In this document: one piece after another, positions 42,720 to 49,547 of the stretch | How the letters are laid out: every line of letters starts with the position of its first letter | How positions within the stretch are numbered: position 1 is the first letter of the stretch | NCBI GenBank assembly: GCA_015257455.1 | Contig: JABZKD010000001.1 | Span: 1 to 64,000, forward strand | Length of the DNA: 64,000 nucleotides | Origin: Nanosynbacter sp. | GTDB lineage: Bacteria > Patescibacteriota > Saccharimonadia > Saccharimonadales > Saccharimonadaceae | Reading direction: 5' to 3' | The notes under the pieces: generated by a model | What the model saw: the letters and a program-made list of their open reading frames with translations, nothing else | Database searches by the model: none | Told to the model about the DNA's origin: nothing | Position numbers and translations under genes: made by a program

Positions 42720-44044
42720 AATTTAAAATTTAGAACTTGTTCTATGTCGCTATTATCTACACTCGAATTAATTTCATCGTAATCTTCCTGCGTATAATAT
42801 CCCGAAACTGGCTCACCGTTATTATCACCATCATTACCATCATTGCTGTAATCTGGGCCACTATCATACTCATCTATAGCTCGGACTATTGCTGGATCGG
42901 ATGAATGGTATTCTTGCATAGCTTTTGGCACAAAAAATCCGCTCATGTCGCGACCTTCTTCTGGTTCTAGAAATCTTTCATCTGTAGATGGTCTAAATTT
43001 GAAATTGTATGCATTAGTAAGTAAATCCTTCGCAAGCGCCATAGGCCTACCAGCAAATTCTGGGTATACTACACCCCATTCAGCAAGATTCTCTGTAAAT
43101 TTTACCGCTGTTTCTACCCCGCGACTCATCGCCTTATTAAGAAATACTGCCGTATCAAAATCGCCAATATATTGAAAATTCACATGAACATCCTCAAGTA
43201 ACGGTATGGATTCAGAAATTTGCGATATCACGGTCTGCATCAGTATCGCTTTCAAGAAAAGCCGTCCCGACAGTTTATCTCCGTCATATGGGGCTTCATA
43301 ATAAGTTGGTCTGATAATATTTTCCTTAAAATCATTTTCCGCTAACTCACTCACGAGAAGCTTACCGTCCTTAATAAGGCATTCATTAATAGTGAAGTCG
43401 CGTGTAGAGAAATAATCTTCTAAGGTGTCTAGTCCGATTCCATGGCCAAATGCATAATCATCTGGCATATAAGTTTGTGCTAATTCATCGAGAAGCTCTG
43501 GGTCGACTGTGCTTTCGTCTTCATTATCAGTAATTTCCACAAGATCAATATCCCTGATTGGCTCTTTTTCACCAGTCAAAATCTCGCGTGCTACACTCCT
43601 TGCCACACCACCCATTATAGCAATACCACTAGGTAACTTCTCGATAAAATCATATCTTTTTAAGATATTTTCCGGTAGAGGTATTTCTCGAATTTTTAAT
43701 TCGTCTTCTTTTACCTCTAGGCGCTCGTTGTCGCCATTATAGTAGCTATTGTAATCATCATCATCATCATCGTCATAGTCATCATAATCACCATAAGCAT
43801 CCTCATCATGATCATAACCATCATCCTCACTATCGTAATCGTCATAGTCGTCGTAGTCGTCTTCGTTATCATAGTCATCAGATTCCTCATATTCATCGGA
43901 ATCTTCTGAATTCTCCTTAGATGATGCTTCACTAAGATTTGGATTGTTAGCTAATGCCGCTACTTTGCCCCAACCAGCACCCCAATCGGCATCATAATCA
44001 GAGTCTTTTTCGGATTCATTTTTTACCACATTGGGGTCTTTCAT
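42716..44044 (-). CDS. GW-VA motif protein with nucleotidyltransferase-like head
   Basis: In this 442-residue protein the N-terminal 30 residues contain DWGAGWGKVAALANN, a motif shared with two neighbours. Residues about 45-105 are an extremely acidic Asp/Tyr/Glu tract. Residues about 125-235 resemble the Pol-beta-like head of CCA-adding and poly(A) polymerases: IAIMGGVARSVAREILTG, then RDIDLVEI, then STRDFTINECLI. This matches the pattern GG-x-x-R, DIDL, RDFTIN. The basic residues of the usual GGxVRD motif are partly changed, so activity is uncertain. TATAAT ends 7 nt before the ATG. It may be an effector or a nucleotide-transferring toxin. Confidence 0.65.
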   Translation of the reverse strand: MKDPNVVKNESEKDSDYDADWGAGWGKVAALANNPNLSEASSKENSEDSDEYEESDDYDNEDDYDDYDDYDSEDDGYDHDEDAYGDYDDYDDDDDDDYNSYYNGDNERLEVKEDELKIREIPLPENILKRYDFIEKLPSGIAIMGGVARSVAREILTGEKEPIRDIDLVEITDNEDESTVDPELLDELAQTYMPDDYAFGHGIGLDTLEDYFSTRDFTINECLIKDGKLLVSELAENDFKENIIRPTYYEAPYDGDKLSGRLFLKAILMQTVISQISESIPLLEDVHVNFQYIGDFDTAVFLNKAMSRGVETAVKFTENLAEWGVVYPEFAGRPMALAKDLLTNAYNFKFRPSTDERFLEPEEGRDMSGFFVPKAMQEYHSSDPAIVRAIDEYDSGPDYSNDGNDGDNNGEPVSGYYTQEDYDEINSSVDNSDIEQVLNFKF

Positions 44045-44074
44045 ATTACATATTATAGCATATGCTTTAAGATA

Positions 44075-44107
44075 AAAATGGAAACCCCGATCATAAAGAC
44101 CGGGGTT
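44075..44107 (-). terminator. Minus-strand terminator
   Basis: AACCCCGGTC-TTTAT-GATCGGGGTT with one mismatch pair (plus 44083-44107) is followed on the minus strand by TCCATTTTT. It ends the 110-aa gene. Confidence 0.75.
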
Positions 44108-44137
44108 CTAAATAACGTAGGTAGGGGGGATGGTCCC

Positions 44138-44470
44138 TTATACGCGGGCGAAGCGCCTGCAGCCGACGATACGGCCATCCTTGTCACGGACAGTATCCGC
44201 TGTAAGCACTAGGTCATCAGTAGAACGACCTTCCGCCTTAGCGGCACTTGCGGTGATCGCAGATACAATAAGTACGGTACCTGCCTCAGGGTCAGGAAGA
44301 TCAACGGTAGGGCCGAAACGCATCTCGACCAACTCGATTCCATTGACGTCACCGAAAGGTACTGCCACCTGGCTTGCGCGAGCGACACCTTCAGATTTGA
44401 ACGAGCACTCGATATCTCCATCCTCAGTGCAGATGTTCACGGTGTGGGGCGTCAAATTAATTATATTCAT
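44138..44470 (-). CDS. Phage-type NLTPH family protein, 110 aa
   Basis: The protein starts MNIINLTPHTVNI, has the central LPDPEAGTVLIVSAITASAA and ends VRDKDGRIVGCRRFARV. I recall this pattern from many small phage and plasmid proteins of unknown role; it is not an assigned enzyme. The start at 44470 is fixed by GGAGAGGAG upstream; the longer frame to 44614 would run through the structured leader. A second, diverged member lies at 57291-57632. It has its own strong promoter at 44724-44752 with a 250-nt structured leader. Confidence 0.75.
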   Translation of the reverse strand: MNIINLTPHTVNICTEDGDIECSFKSEGVARASQVAVPFGDVNGIELVEMRFGPTVDLPDPEAGTVLIVSAITASAAKAEGRSTDDLVLTADTVRDKDGRIVGCRRFARV

Positions 44471-44717
44471 ATGGACTCCTCTCCGGGCTTTTGCCCTAGC
44501 AAAATCAAATTTTGTTCGGGACCATCCCGGAACAACCCCAGCCAAAGCTCTCTTTTCGCAAAGTGGGGTAGCTACACACGAAAGTTTCTTGCGCAAGTAT
44601 CCCACTTTGGTCAAAGTTGGTATTAATTCCTACGTTTTGAAGGTACTAGAACTTTTCATTTCTGAATTGTTCTTTCATATAAGCTTTCAGATCGGCTAGG
44701 CTTTTCTCAAGCGTATA
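44471..44717 (-). promoter_or_regulatory. Structured 5' leader of the 110-aa gene
   Basis: The roughly 247-nt leader between promoter and start holds several hairpins. These are an 8-bp stem AAAGTGGG/CCCACTTT (plus 44560-44567 with 44601-44608) enclosing the palindrome CTTGCGCAAG, a CGGGA/TCCCG stem (44517-44529), and GGGC-TTTT-GCCC (44484-44495) next to the ribosome site. It may be a cis-regulatory RNA. No known riboswitch was recognised. Confidence 0.45.
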
Positions 44718-44723
44718 ACTCAT
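44646..44723 (-). CDS. Possible small ORF, 25 aa
   Basis: A 26-codon frame reading MSYTLEKSLADLKAYMKEQF plus five residues begins directly at the TATAAT box of the 110-aa gene promoter. The sequence looks like an amphipathic helix. The ATG touches the -10 box, so it would not be on a transcript from this promoter unless another start is used. I list it as a weak candidate. Confidence 0.25.
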   Translation of the reverse strand: MSYTLEKSLADLKAYMKEQFRNEKF

Positions 44724-44752
44724 ATTATAGAACATATGCTTAAAATTGTCAA
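44724..44752 (-). promoter_or_regulatory. Consensus promoter of the 110-aa gene
   Basis: On the minus strand, TTGACA (plus 44747-44752) and TATAAT (plus 44724-44729) are exactly 17 bp apart. Confidence 0.8.
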
Positions 44753-44769
44753 TATTCCGTTAAAGTCCT

Positions 44770-44821
44770 GGACCTTTGCAACAAAAAAGGCAATAAGTCT
44801 TGCCAATAAAAATAGGTAGAT
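44770..44821 (+). repeat. Right copy of the 50-bp inverted repeat
   Basis: GGACCTTTGCAACAAAAAA and the 21-bp TGCCAATAAAAATAGG-type block match the left copy at 40718-40767 in inverted orientation; the 10-12 bp between the blocks differ. The pair encloses about 4 kb. Confidence 0.85.
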
Positions 44822-44866
44822 CCATACTTAAGAATAACAACAAACGTAAATAGGAGATCTACCTAT
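44812..44866 (+). promoter_or_regulatory. 11-bp inverted repeat over a ribosome site
   Basis: ATAGGTAGATC (44812-44822) is perfectly complementary to GATCTACCTAT (44856-44866). The right arm covers the start codon at 44865 and adjoins AGGAG. The first arm is the end of the 50-bp repeat. Confidence 0.7.
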
Positions 44867-44963
44867 GGCATATTGTATAGCCAAATCCATAGAAATTCAA
44901 CGTATAAGTATTTTAAGAAAAGAGTGGCTGTTCGCTAAGGTTAATTTCTTCGCCGTCTTTTAG
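44865..44963 (+). CDS. Short ORF after the inverted repeat, 32 aa
   Basis: ATG at 44865, preceded by AGGAG, opens a 33-codon frame (MAYCIAKSIEIQRISILRKE and twelve more residues). It overlaps the 3' end of the opposite 351-aa gene by about 50 bp. It may be a fragment of a lost gene that once followed the repeat, such as a transposase, but the piece is too short to assign. Confidence 0.3.
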   Translation: MAYCIAKSIEIQRISILRKEWLFAKVNFFAVF

Positions 44964-45968
44964 GCCTTTTTGTTTTGCTTTCCTCTGCATAATGTCATAT
45001 CCTCGTTCAACTTCTATGTATTGTATATTCTCTTGCGGTATCTTACCGTAAATTGCTATACCGTATTCTGATGAGAAATTTGGGTCTCCATATAATTCGG
45101 AAACATTATTCGGATCTCGACCATAGGCCGCACAAAGTTCCTCTAAGTCCAAGACCTCATCCATCACATCATCCGTCGTCTCACCATCTCTAAATTCGCC
45201 GCCTCTTACCCCCATAATATCTCCGAAGCTTGCTTTATTAGCTAATACATCTTTAATCGGTATTAGATAGATGCGATTTTTGCCAGCACAAAAGTTCTTT
45301 GCAAGTCGCATACCTCGTTCTCGGACTTCTTTAATCTTATCTTGAGGAAAATCTTCATTCTCGGCAATTTTGGTATCGAGCACTCTTGTCCAATAATCTT
45401 CCTCCTTCTCTCCGACTTTTGGGTTAAATGGCAATTTGTGATCAGCAGAGCATTGAAACACATCTTCAAAAATAATTGCTGGAAATGTTTGCGCTGCATA
45501 ATTCATTTCGGTAGTTCCAGGTAAAGTAGTATATAAAATATCCAGATTATCATCAGAAAAACTTGCTTTCTTCCCAAAGCACTCTGCGATAAAGCGCGCA
45601 TCCTTCACATCCTGCTCACGTAATTTAAGCCCGGACATCCCACTCTGGTCAATCTGTTCATTAAAATAACTGCTTTGACCAGATGCCAGAAATGGCGTTT
45701 CTGCAGACATGTTAAACTCTTGAAATCTATTTTGCATTTCCCATTGTGCTTCCCAATCTTCAAGATTGGCGCCAATGACAGAATCGCAAATCTTTTGCAA
45801 TTCCGAGTTGTGTTTTGTGCCTTGTTTTGTCTCTGCGCTCATCTCTTTTAATTTTGCGACTTGCTCTTCTGTATTCATTTTTCCGGCCATCTCGGCGACA
45901 GACTCCCAACCAGTAGGTTGGCTATTTATTTCTTTGCTAGCTGAATTAAACTTATTCGGGTCTACCAT
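44913..45968 (-). CDS. GW-VA motif protein, 351 aa
   Basis: This soluble, charged protein has an N-terminal segment with QPTGWESVAEMAGKMN, the motif it shares with the proteins at 42716-44044 and 46087-47106. The remainder (about residues 60-351) is alpha/beta, with LYTTLPGTTEMNYAAQTFPA and a late YGIAIYGKIPQENIQYIEVE. I do not recognise a family. It is the last gene of a tight unit with the 38-aa microprotein and the HopA1-like gene, its ATG overlapping a triple stop TAA TAG TAA. Coupled translation with the upstream genes is likely. Confidence 0.7.
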   Translation of the reverse strand: MVDPNKFNSASKEINSQPTGWESVAEMAGKMNTEEQVAKLKEMSAETKQGTKHNSELQKICDSVIGANLEDWEAQWEMQNRFQEFNMSAETPFLASGQSSYFNEQIDQSGMSGLKLREQDVKDARFIAECFGKKASFSDDNLDILYTTLPGTTEMNYAAQTFPAIIFEDVFQCSADHKLPFNPKVGEKEEDYWTRVLDTKIAENEDFPQDKIKEVRERGMRLAKNFCAGKNRIYLIPIKDVLANKASFGDIMGVRGGEFRDGETTDDVMDEVLDLEELCAAYGRDPNNVSELYGDPNFSSEYGIAIYGKIPQENIQYIEVERGYDIMQRKAKQKGLKDGEEINLSEQPLFS

Positions 45969-45973
45969 TACTA

Positions 45974-46090
45974 TTAATCTTTCATAAAGTTAAAATATTT
46001 CGCGATTTCTAGGTCACGTTTGTTTAAAAAACACCCATTATAACTTCCTATTTTACCCTCGCTGCTCTCTTGTTCAGCAATATGTATCAC
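45974..46090 (-). CDS. Overlapped microprotein, 38 aa
   Basis: A GTG-start frame begins inside the stop of the HopA1-like gene (GTGA overlap, 4 bp). It reads MIHIAEQESSEGKIGSYNGC then FLNKRDLEIAKYFNFMKD and ends TAA TAG TAA, where the last A begins the ATG of the 351-aa gene. The exact 4-bp overlap, the protein-like sequence and the triple stop argue that it is translated by coupling. No family is recognised. It could be a chaperone, an immunity peptide or a translation-coupling element. Confidence 0.55.
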   Translation of the reverse strand: MIHIAEQESSEGKIGSYNGCFLNKRDLEIAKYFNFMKD

Positions 46091-47106
46091 AACCTATCCT
46101 TTATCATGTTAATGAATTTCTCGTAATGATTGACATATAAAAACCTTGCTCGCTCCTGGGTTGATCCTTGTGGTGCTTCTCCGCGATACGAATTTGCAAC
46201 AGCCTCTATTACCTCTTGGAATTTTTTACATTGTCTTTCGTTGTAAGATTCTCCACCCGTCTCATCTCCGTAGCCAATTTTTTCGGTAGCTTTTTCTGAT
46301 AATAGTGGTGGCTTTCCAACTCTTTGGCTTATTTTAGGATTCTCATCTAAAATTCTGGATATAATCTCAACATAATTTCCTATATCATTATTCTCTACAT
46401 AAAATACCATTGCGTCAGATCTGTCTGAAAATTGATTAATCTTGAACTCGTATGGCAATTTCACTTCCTTGCAGGCATTTACAAATTGATCAGCGATGTC
46501 GAACGTGTCCATAGGTTCAGCATTTAAATACAGTCTACCATCCGCATTGATACGTTTTTCTAAACCGAGTTTTTCGTCTCTCGATGAATAATACATCCAG
46601 CCCCCTCCGCTATGCCTGTCATATCTTAGGTAATCAAATGCCACATCAAAGCCATCATCATCTCCACTGAAGCAATCCCTCAATAATTCTGCTTGCGTCG
46701 TTGCGTTTTGTCCACTTTTAAGATAGTTGTGTATTTTTTTCAGAGCATTAAAGGTATCGCCACGCCCATATTTTTCAATTGCAGTTTGGGCGTCCATGTC
46801 AATGATGTTTTTCTTCCATTCTTCGAAACGTGCGCTCTCAAATCTATCTCTTGCCGGATTCTTGCTTGCTCTTATTTCTGGATACCATCTCTCTACGCCA
46901 GACGTCATAACAGCACCATAAAAGCCTTTTTTCTTACTTAAATCACAGTGTGCATATTCAATCACAGCTGAAGCTATCGTATCAAAATTCTCAGATAGTT
47001 TCTCAAATTTCGCAGGATCTACAGACTTATCTTTCTCTGAGTATTTGTTTGCCATAGCGGCAACACTTCCCCATCCAGTCGACGAATTGTTGTTCAGCCG
47101 TTCCAT
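46087..47106 (-). CDS. HopA1-like effector family protein with GW-VA N-terminus
   Basis: This 339-residue protein carries STGWGSVAAMANKYSEKDKS, the shared motif, at its N-terminus. The C-terminal half fits my memory of the HopA1 effector family, also seen as RiPP dehydratase or lyase partners: NADGRLYLNAEPMDTFDIAD, LPYEFKINQFSDRSDAMVFY, VGKPPLLSEKATEKIGYGDE and GGESYNERQCKKFQEVIEAV. No precursor peptide or kinase is adjacent apart from the microprotein. AAGGAG precedes the ATG. In an episymbiont this could be a protein delivered to the host cell, but no secretion signal is proven. Confidence 0.6.
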   Translation of the reverse strand: MERLNNNSSTGWGSVAAMANKYSEKDKSVDPAKFEKLSENFDTIASAVIEYAHCDLSKKKGFYGAVMTSGVERWYPEIRASKNPARDRFESARFEEWKKNIIDMDAQTAIEKYGRGDTFNALKKIHNYLKSGQNATTQAELLRDCFSGDDDGFDVAFDYLRYDRHSGGGWMYYSSRDEKLGLEKRINADGRLYLNAEPMDTFDIADQFVNACKEVKLPYEFKINQFSDRSDAMVFYVENNDIGNYVEIISRILDENPKISQRVGKPPLLSEKATEKIGYGDETGGESYNERQCKKFQEVIEAVANSYRGEAPQGSTQERARFLYVNHYEKFINMIKDRL

Positions 47107-47142
47107 AGTATCTACTCCTTATTGTCTTTTATTAGTATATCA

Positions 47143-47325
47143 CTATGACTCTTCATTCTGCACAACACCAGTTAAATAGTCGCCGTTTACCTTATTGAAT
47201 CTTCCTGTCGATTGAACCAGCGATTCCTAGGCCTGCAGAAGCTTAGTCAAGCTAGGTTGAAGTTCATCGAGATATGTTGAATTACCATCGACTAGCTCAT
47301 TGATATATACTAGTGCAGAGTCAGA
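47143..47325 (-). pseudogene. Degraded coding remnant
   Basis: On the minus strand one frame reads DSALVYINELVDGNSTYLDE and continues LQPSLTKLLQA, then TAG, then ESLVQSTGRFNKVNGDYLTG and VVQNEES before a final TAG. Both halves look like real protein in the same frame, so a single nonsense change in a small helical protein is likely, with the 5' end missing or nearby. It fills most of the 47107-47334 gap. Confidence 0.35.
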
Positions 47326-47334
47326 TTATAAATC

Positions 47335-47368
47335 AAAAAACCTTGGCGGGAACGAATCCAGACCAAGG
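47335..47368 (-). terminator. Minus-strand terminator
   Basis: CCTTGG/CCAAGG (plus 47341-47346 and 47363-47368) is followed on the minus strand by TTTTTTG, downstream of the 179-aa gene. The 47369-47491 stretch shows nothing further. Confidence 0.6.
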
Positions 47369-47491
47369 CGCTGTAATTCAATAATACACTGCCGATATCT
47401 AAAAATCAATATTAAAGATTATTGGCGACCTTATAAGCATATCCATCAATTCATCTTCCACTATACTGACTACAACTCCAACGTCAACGCC

Positions 47492-48031
47492 TTATTCTGT
47501 CTTCCATTTTAATTTATAAAGACGAATTGGATTATAACTATTATCTGTTACAACAATTTTCGTCTTATCGTCACTTACGTATGCGAAGTTTAACTTATCT
47601 GATTCCTTATGGAATCTCTCAAATGATTCGTATGGCGATAGTCCTTTATTCTTCAAACTCTCATGATGCTCTTCGAAGGCATCATTATTTTCAACAAAAT
47701 ACTCCTCCCATTTTGAATAAATCGTTTTGTCTGGCAAATTTTCCATTTCATCAACTACATAACCATAGCATTTTTCTATTCCATATTTACTATCAGAAAA
47801 GAAAATCACTAGACTTAGACATTCTGTGCATCGCCATATATCCGGTTCTTTTTCTGGGCAAGAATCATACATATCCACCAACAAGGAATAGTCGTTATCT
47901 TTATCACCAAATTTCCTATCAGGGTTTTCCTCCGATATTTGTTTAACAAATTCAACAGGATAAGCTTCGACGCAAACTTTTCCATCGCCGTTCCACATAC
48001 TATGTTTATTAGCACACAAAGTATGAGCCAT
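47492..48031 (-). CDS. Hypothetical Cys-containing protein, 179 aa
   Basis: This acidic soluble protein begins MAHTLCANKHSMWNGDGKVC and contains a second Cys cluster (CPEKEPDIWRCTEC). The pattern CX2H... plus CX8CX2C could form a zinc-binding unit in the N-terminal half, while the C-terminal part is helical. I do not recognise a family. TATAAT ends 6 nt before the ATG with no ribosome site, consistent with a leaderless transcript. It lies divergently from the Fic gene, and the 12-bp repeat array is in the intergenic region, so both could be controlled from it. Confidence 0.6.
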   Translation of the reverse strand: MAHTLCANKHSMWNGDGKVCVEAYPVEFVKQISEENPDRKFGDKDNDYSLLVDMYDSCPEKEPDIWRCTECLSLVIFFSDSKYGIEKCYGYVVDEMENLPDKTIYSKWEEYFVENNDAFEEHHESLKNKGLSPYESFERFHKESDKLNFAYVSDDKTKIVVTDNSYNPIRLYKLKWKTE

Positions 48032-48108
48032 ATTTTTATTATATCATGAGCTTCTATCGCATTTTCATCAAATTCATCGTCTCAAACATACAGTAATCCG
48101 CACTTCTT

Positions 48109-48225
48109 AACTTTAAATAATACGAAATCGCAACTTTAAATAATACGAAATCGCAACTTTAAATAATTACCCCTGTTATGATAGTCTCTAAACTTTAAAT
48201 AACACGAAAACGTAACTTTAAATAA
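48109..48225 (+). promoter_or_regulatory. Array of five AACTTTAAATAA sites
   Basis: Exact copies of the 12-mer lie at 48109-48120, 48132-48143, 48155-48166, 48191-48202 and 48214-48225, giving spacings of 23, 23, 36 and 23 bp. Each has a TTTAAA core. The array ends 37 bp before the Fic start and lies between two divergent genes, as expected of operator sites. Confidence 0.75.
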
Positions 48226-48262
48226 TTTACCTTTTATAGTAGAATAATTATAGGAAAATTTT

Positions 48263-49393
48263 ATGATTAATACACCTACCCCTAAGTTTGATTCCGACCT
48301 CACGAAGACCATTCTGGAGTTGGAACATCTTAAAAATAGGTCACTCAAGAATACCACGAGCGAGAGTATCTTTTTGCAGCTTAAGAATCTGCTTCATGCA
48401 GTAGAAGCTGTTACCTCTGCACGTATCGAGGGGAATCATACCACAATCGCTTCCTACATCGAAAAGCGTGATGACGACAGCCATAAAAACGACGAACAGA
48501 TTATCGAAATCTCCAACTTGATTGATGGTTTGGATTTCATCGATAAATACGTCATGGAAGAGCCTATCTCGGCTGATTTCATCAAAGAGCTTCATCGTAT
48601 TGTTGTAGGTGATTTAACTCATGAGGGCGACAAGCGTGCCGGTGCTTGGCGCGACGAGCCTCGCTATATCGCCAATGCAGAGCATCAACCACCTGAACCA
48701 TATGACGTTCCGGATCTTATGCGCGAGCTTATTGATTACATCAATAACGATAATAGTGAGCAGTATGATCTGCTTAAAATCGCTATTACTAACCACCGTT
48801 TCGTCTGGATCCACCCATTCGGCAATGGGAACGGTCGCACTGATCGTCTTTTGACCTATGCGCTTCTTTGTAAGAAGGGCTATATTGCACCAAATAGAAT
48901 GCGCCTGTTTAACCCTACGGCCGTTTTTGCCGGTGATCGCAATAAGTATTACGATATGCTAGCTCTTGCCGACGATTATAAAGACGAGCATATCTTAGAA
49001 TGGTGTGAGTATTTTTTGTCTGGTGTCCGCGACGAAATTAAGAAATCCGAATCTCTTGCTGATGCCGATTTTGTCAATAAGAAGATCCTGCTTCCGTCTG
49101 TCGATCGCATGGAGAAAGCTGGTATTATCTCTCGGCTCGAAAGTAATATTCTTGGTCGTGCTATCCGACTCAATACTATTAAGGCTGGCGACATTAAGGA
49201 TCTGTGGGATCGCGATGTCACATCTGTCGCTATCGCTCAGCAGATTAAGAAGCTTCGTGATCGCAATCTCATAAAGCCTACCAAAGAAGGCGGTCGTGAG
49301 TATGAGATTAGCTTTGATAATAGCGAGCTTACACGCGTTACTTTGGAACAGATGGATCTCGCCGGACTTCTTCCGATCCGAGTGGATCACTAA
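48263..49393 (+). CDS. Fic domain protein with C-terminal winged helix
   Basis: Fic enzymes usually transfer AMP from ATP to a target protein hydroxyl. In this 376-residue protein the catalytic loop is HPFGNGNGR at about 184-192. An N-terminal class II inhibitory motif, S-x-x-x-E-G-N (TSARIEGN, about 51-58), would block ATP until released. The C-terminal third (about 275-370, VTSVAIAQQIKKLRDRNLIK) looks like a winged helix-turn-helix. That domain may bind the repeat array in the promoter and give autoregulation, which is inference. AGGAAAATTTT precedes the ATG. No separate antitoxin gene is seen. Confidence 0.93.
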   Translation: MINTPTPKFDSDLTKTILELEHLKNRSLKNTTSESIFLQLKNLLHAVEAVTSARIEGNHTTIASYIEKRDDDSHKNDEQIIEISNLIDGLDFIDKYVMEEPISADFIKELHRIVVGDLTHEGDKRAGAWRDEPRYIANAEHQPPEPYDVPDLMRELIDYINNDNSEQYDLLKIAITNHRFVWIHPFGNGNGRTDRLLTYALLCKKGYIAPNRMRLFNPTAVFAGDRNKYYDMLALADDYKDEHILEWCEYFLSGVRDEIKKSESLADADFVNKKILLPSVDRMEKAGIISRLESNILGRAIRLNTIKAGDIKDLWDRDVTSVAIAQQIKKLRDRNLIKPTKEGGREYEISFDNSELTRVTLEQMDLAGLLPIRVDH

Positions 49394-49431
49394 AAATAGT
49401 GCGAATTTTACCAACTTGGTCGGATTCGCAC

Positions 49432-49482
49432 TTTTTTATTTTCGACGAATGGAGTAGCCGCGAAGCCAGGCGTGCTCCATGA
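49432..49482 (+). repeat. Dispersed hairpin repeat, copy 3 (51 bp)
   Basis: This is identical to the first 51 bp of the units at 42386 and 42622 after their leading bases. It covers the T-rich TTCGACGAAT part and the GGAG...CTCCATGA hairpin, then diverges. It directly follows the Fic gene. Confidence 0.9.
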
Positions 49483-49547
49483 AAAAAGCAATTATTTAGC
49501 AATATTCTATTTTTAAACAAAATCTCAAAAAGCAGTACAATAATTAT

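Noticed and set aside
43717..43932. Minus-strand ORF rich in Met and Thr
   Set aside because: It is an out-of-frame reading of the Asp/Tyr repeat tract of the 442-aa protein.
44130..44699. Plus-strand 189-residue ORF
   Set aside because: It is antisense to the phage-type gene and its leader; the minus strand has a promoter, ribosome site and terminator.
46087..47106. Assigning a RiPP biosynthetic cluster around the HopA1-like gene
   Set aside because: No precursor peptide with a leader/core pattern, no kinase and no transporter is linked. The 38-aa microprotein lacks the Ser/Thr/Cys-rich core expected of a lanthipeptide precursor.
48109..48225. Possible CRISPR array
   Set aside because: The repeated unit is only 12 bp, spacers are 11 bp and partly identical, and no cas gene is present. 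An operator array fits better.
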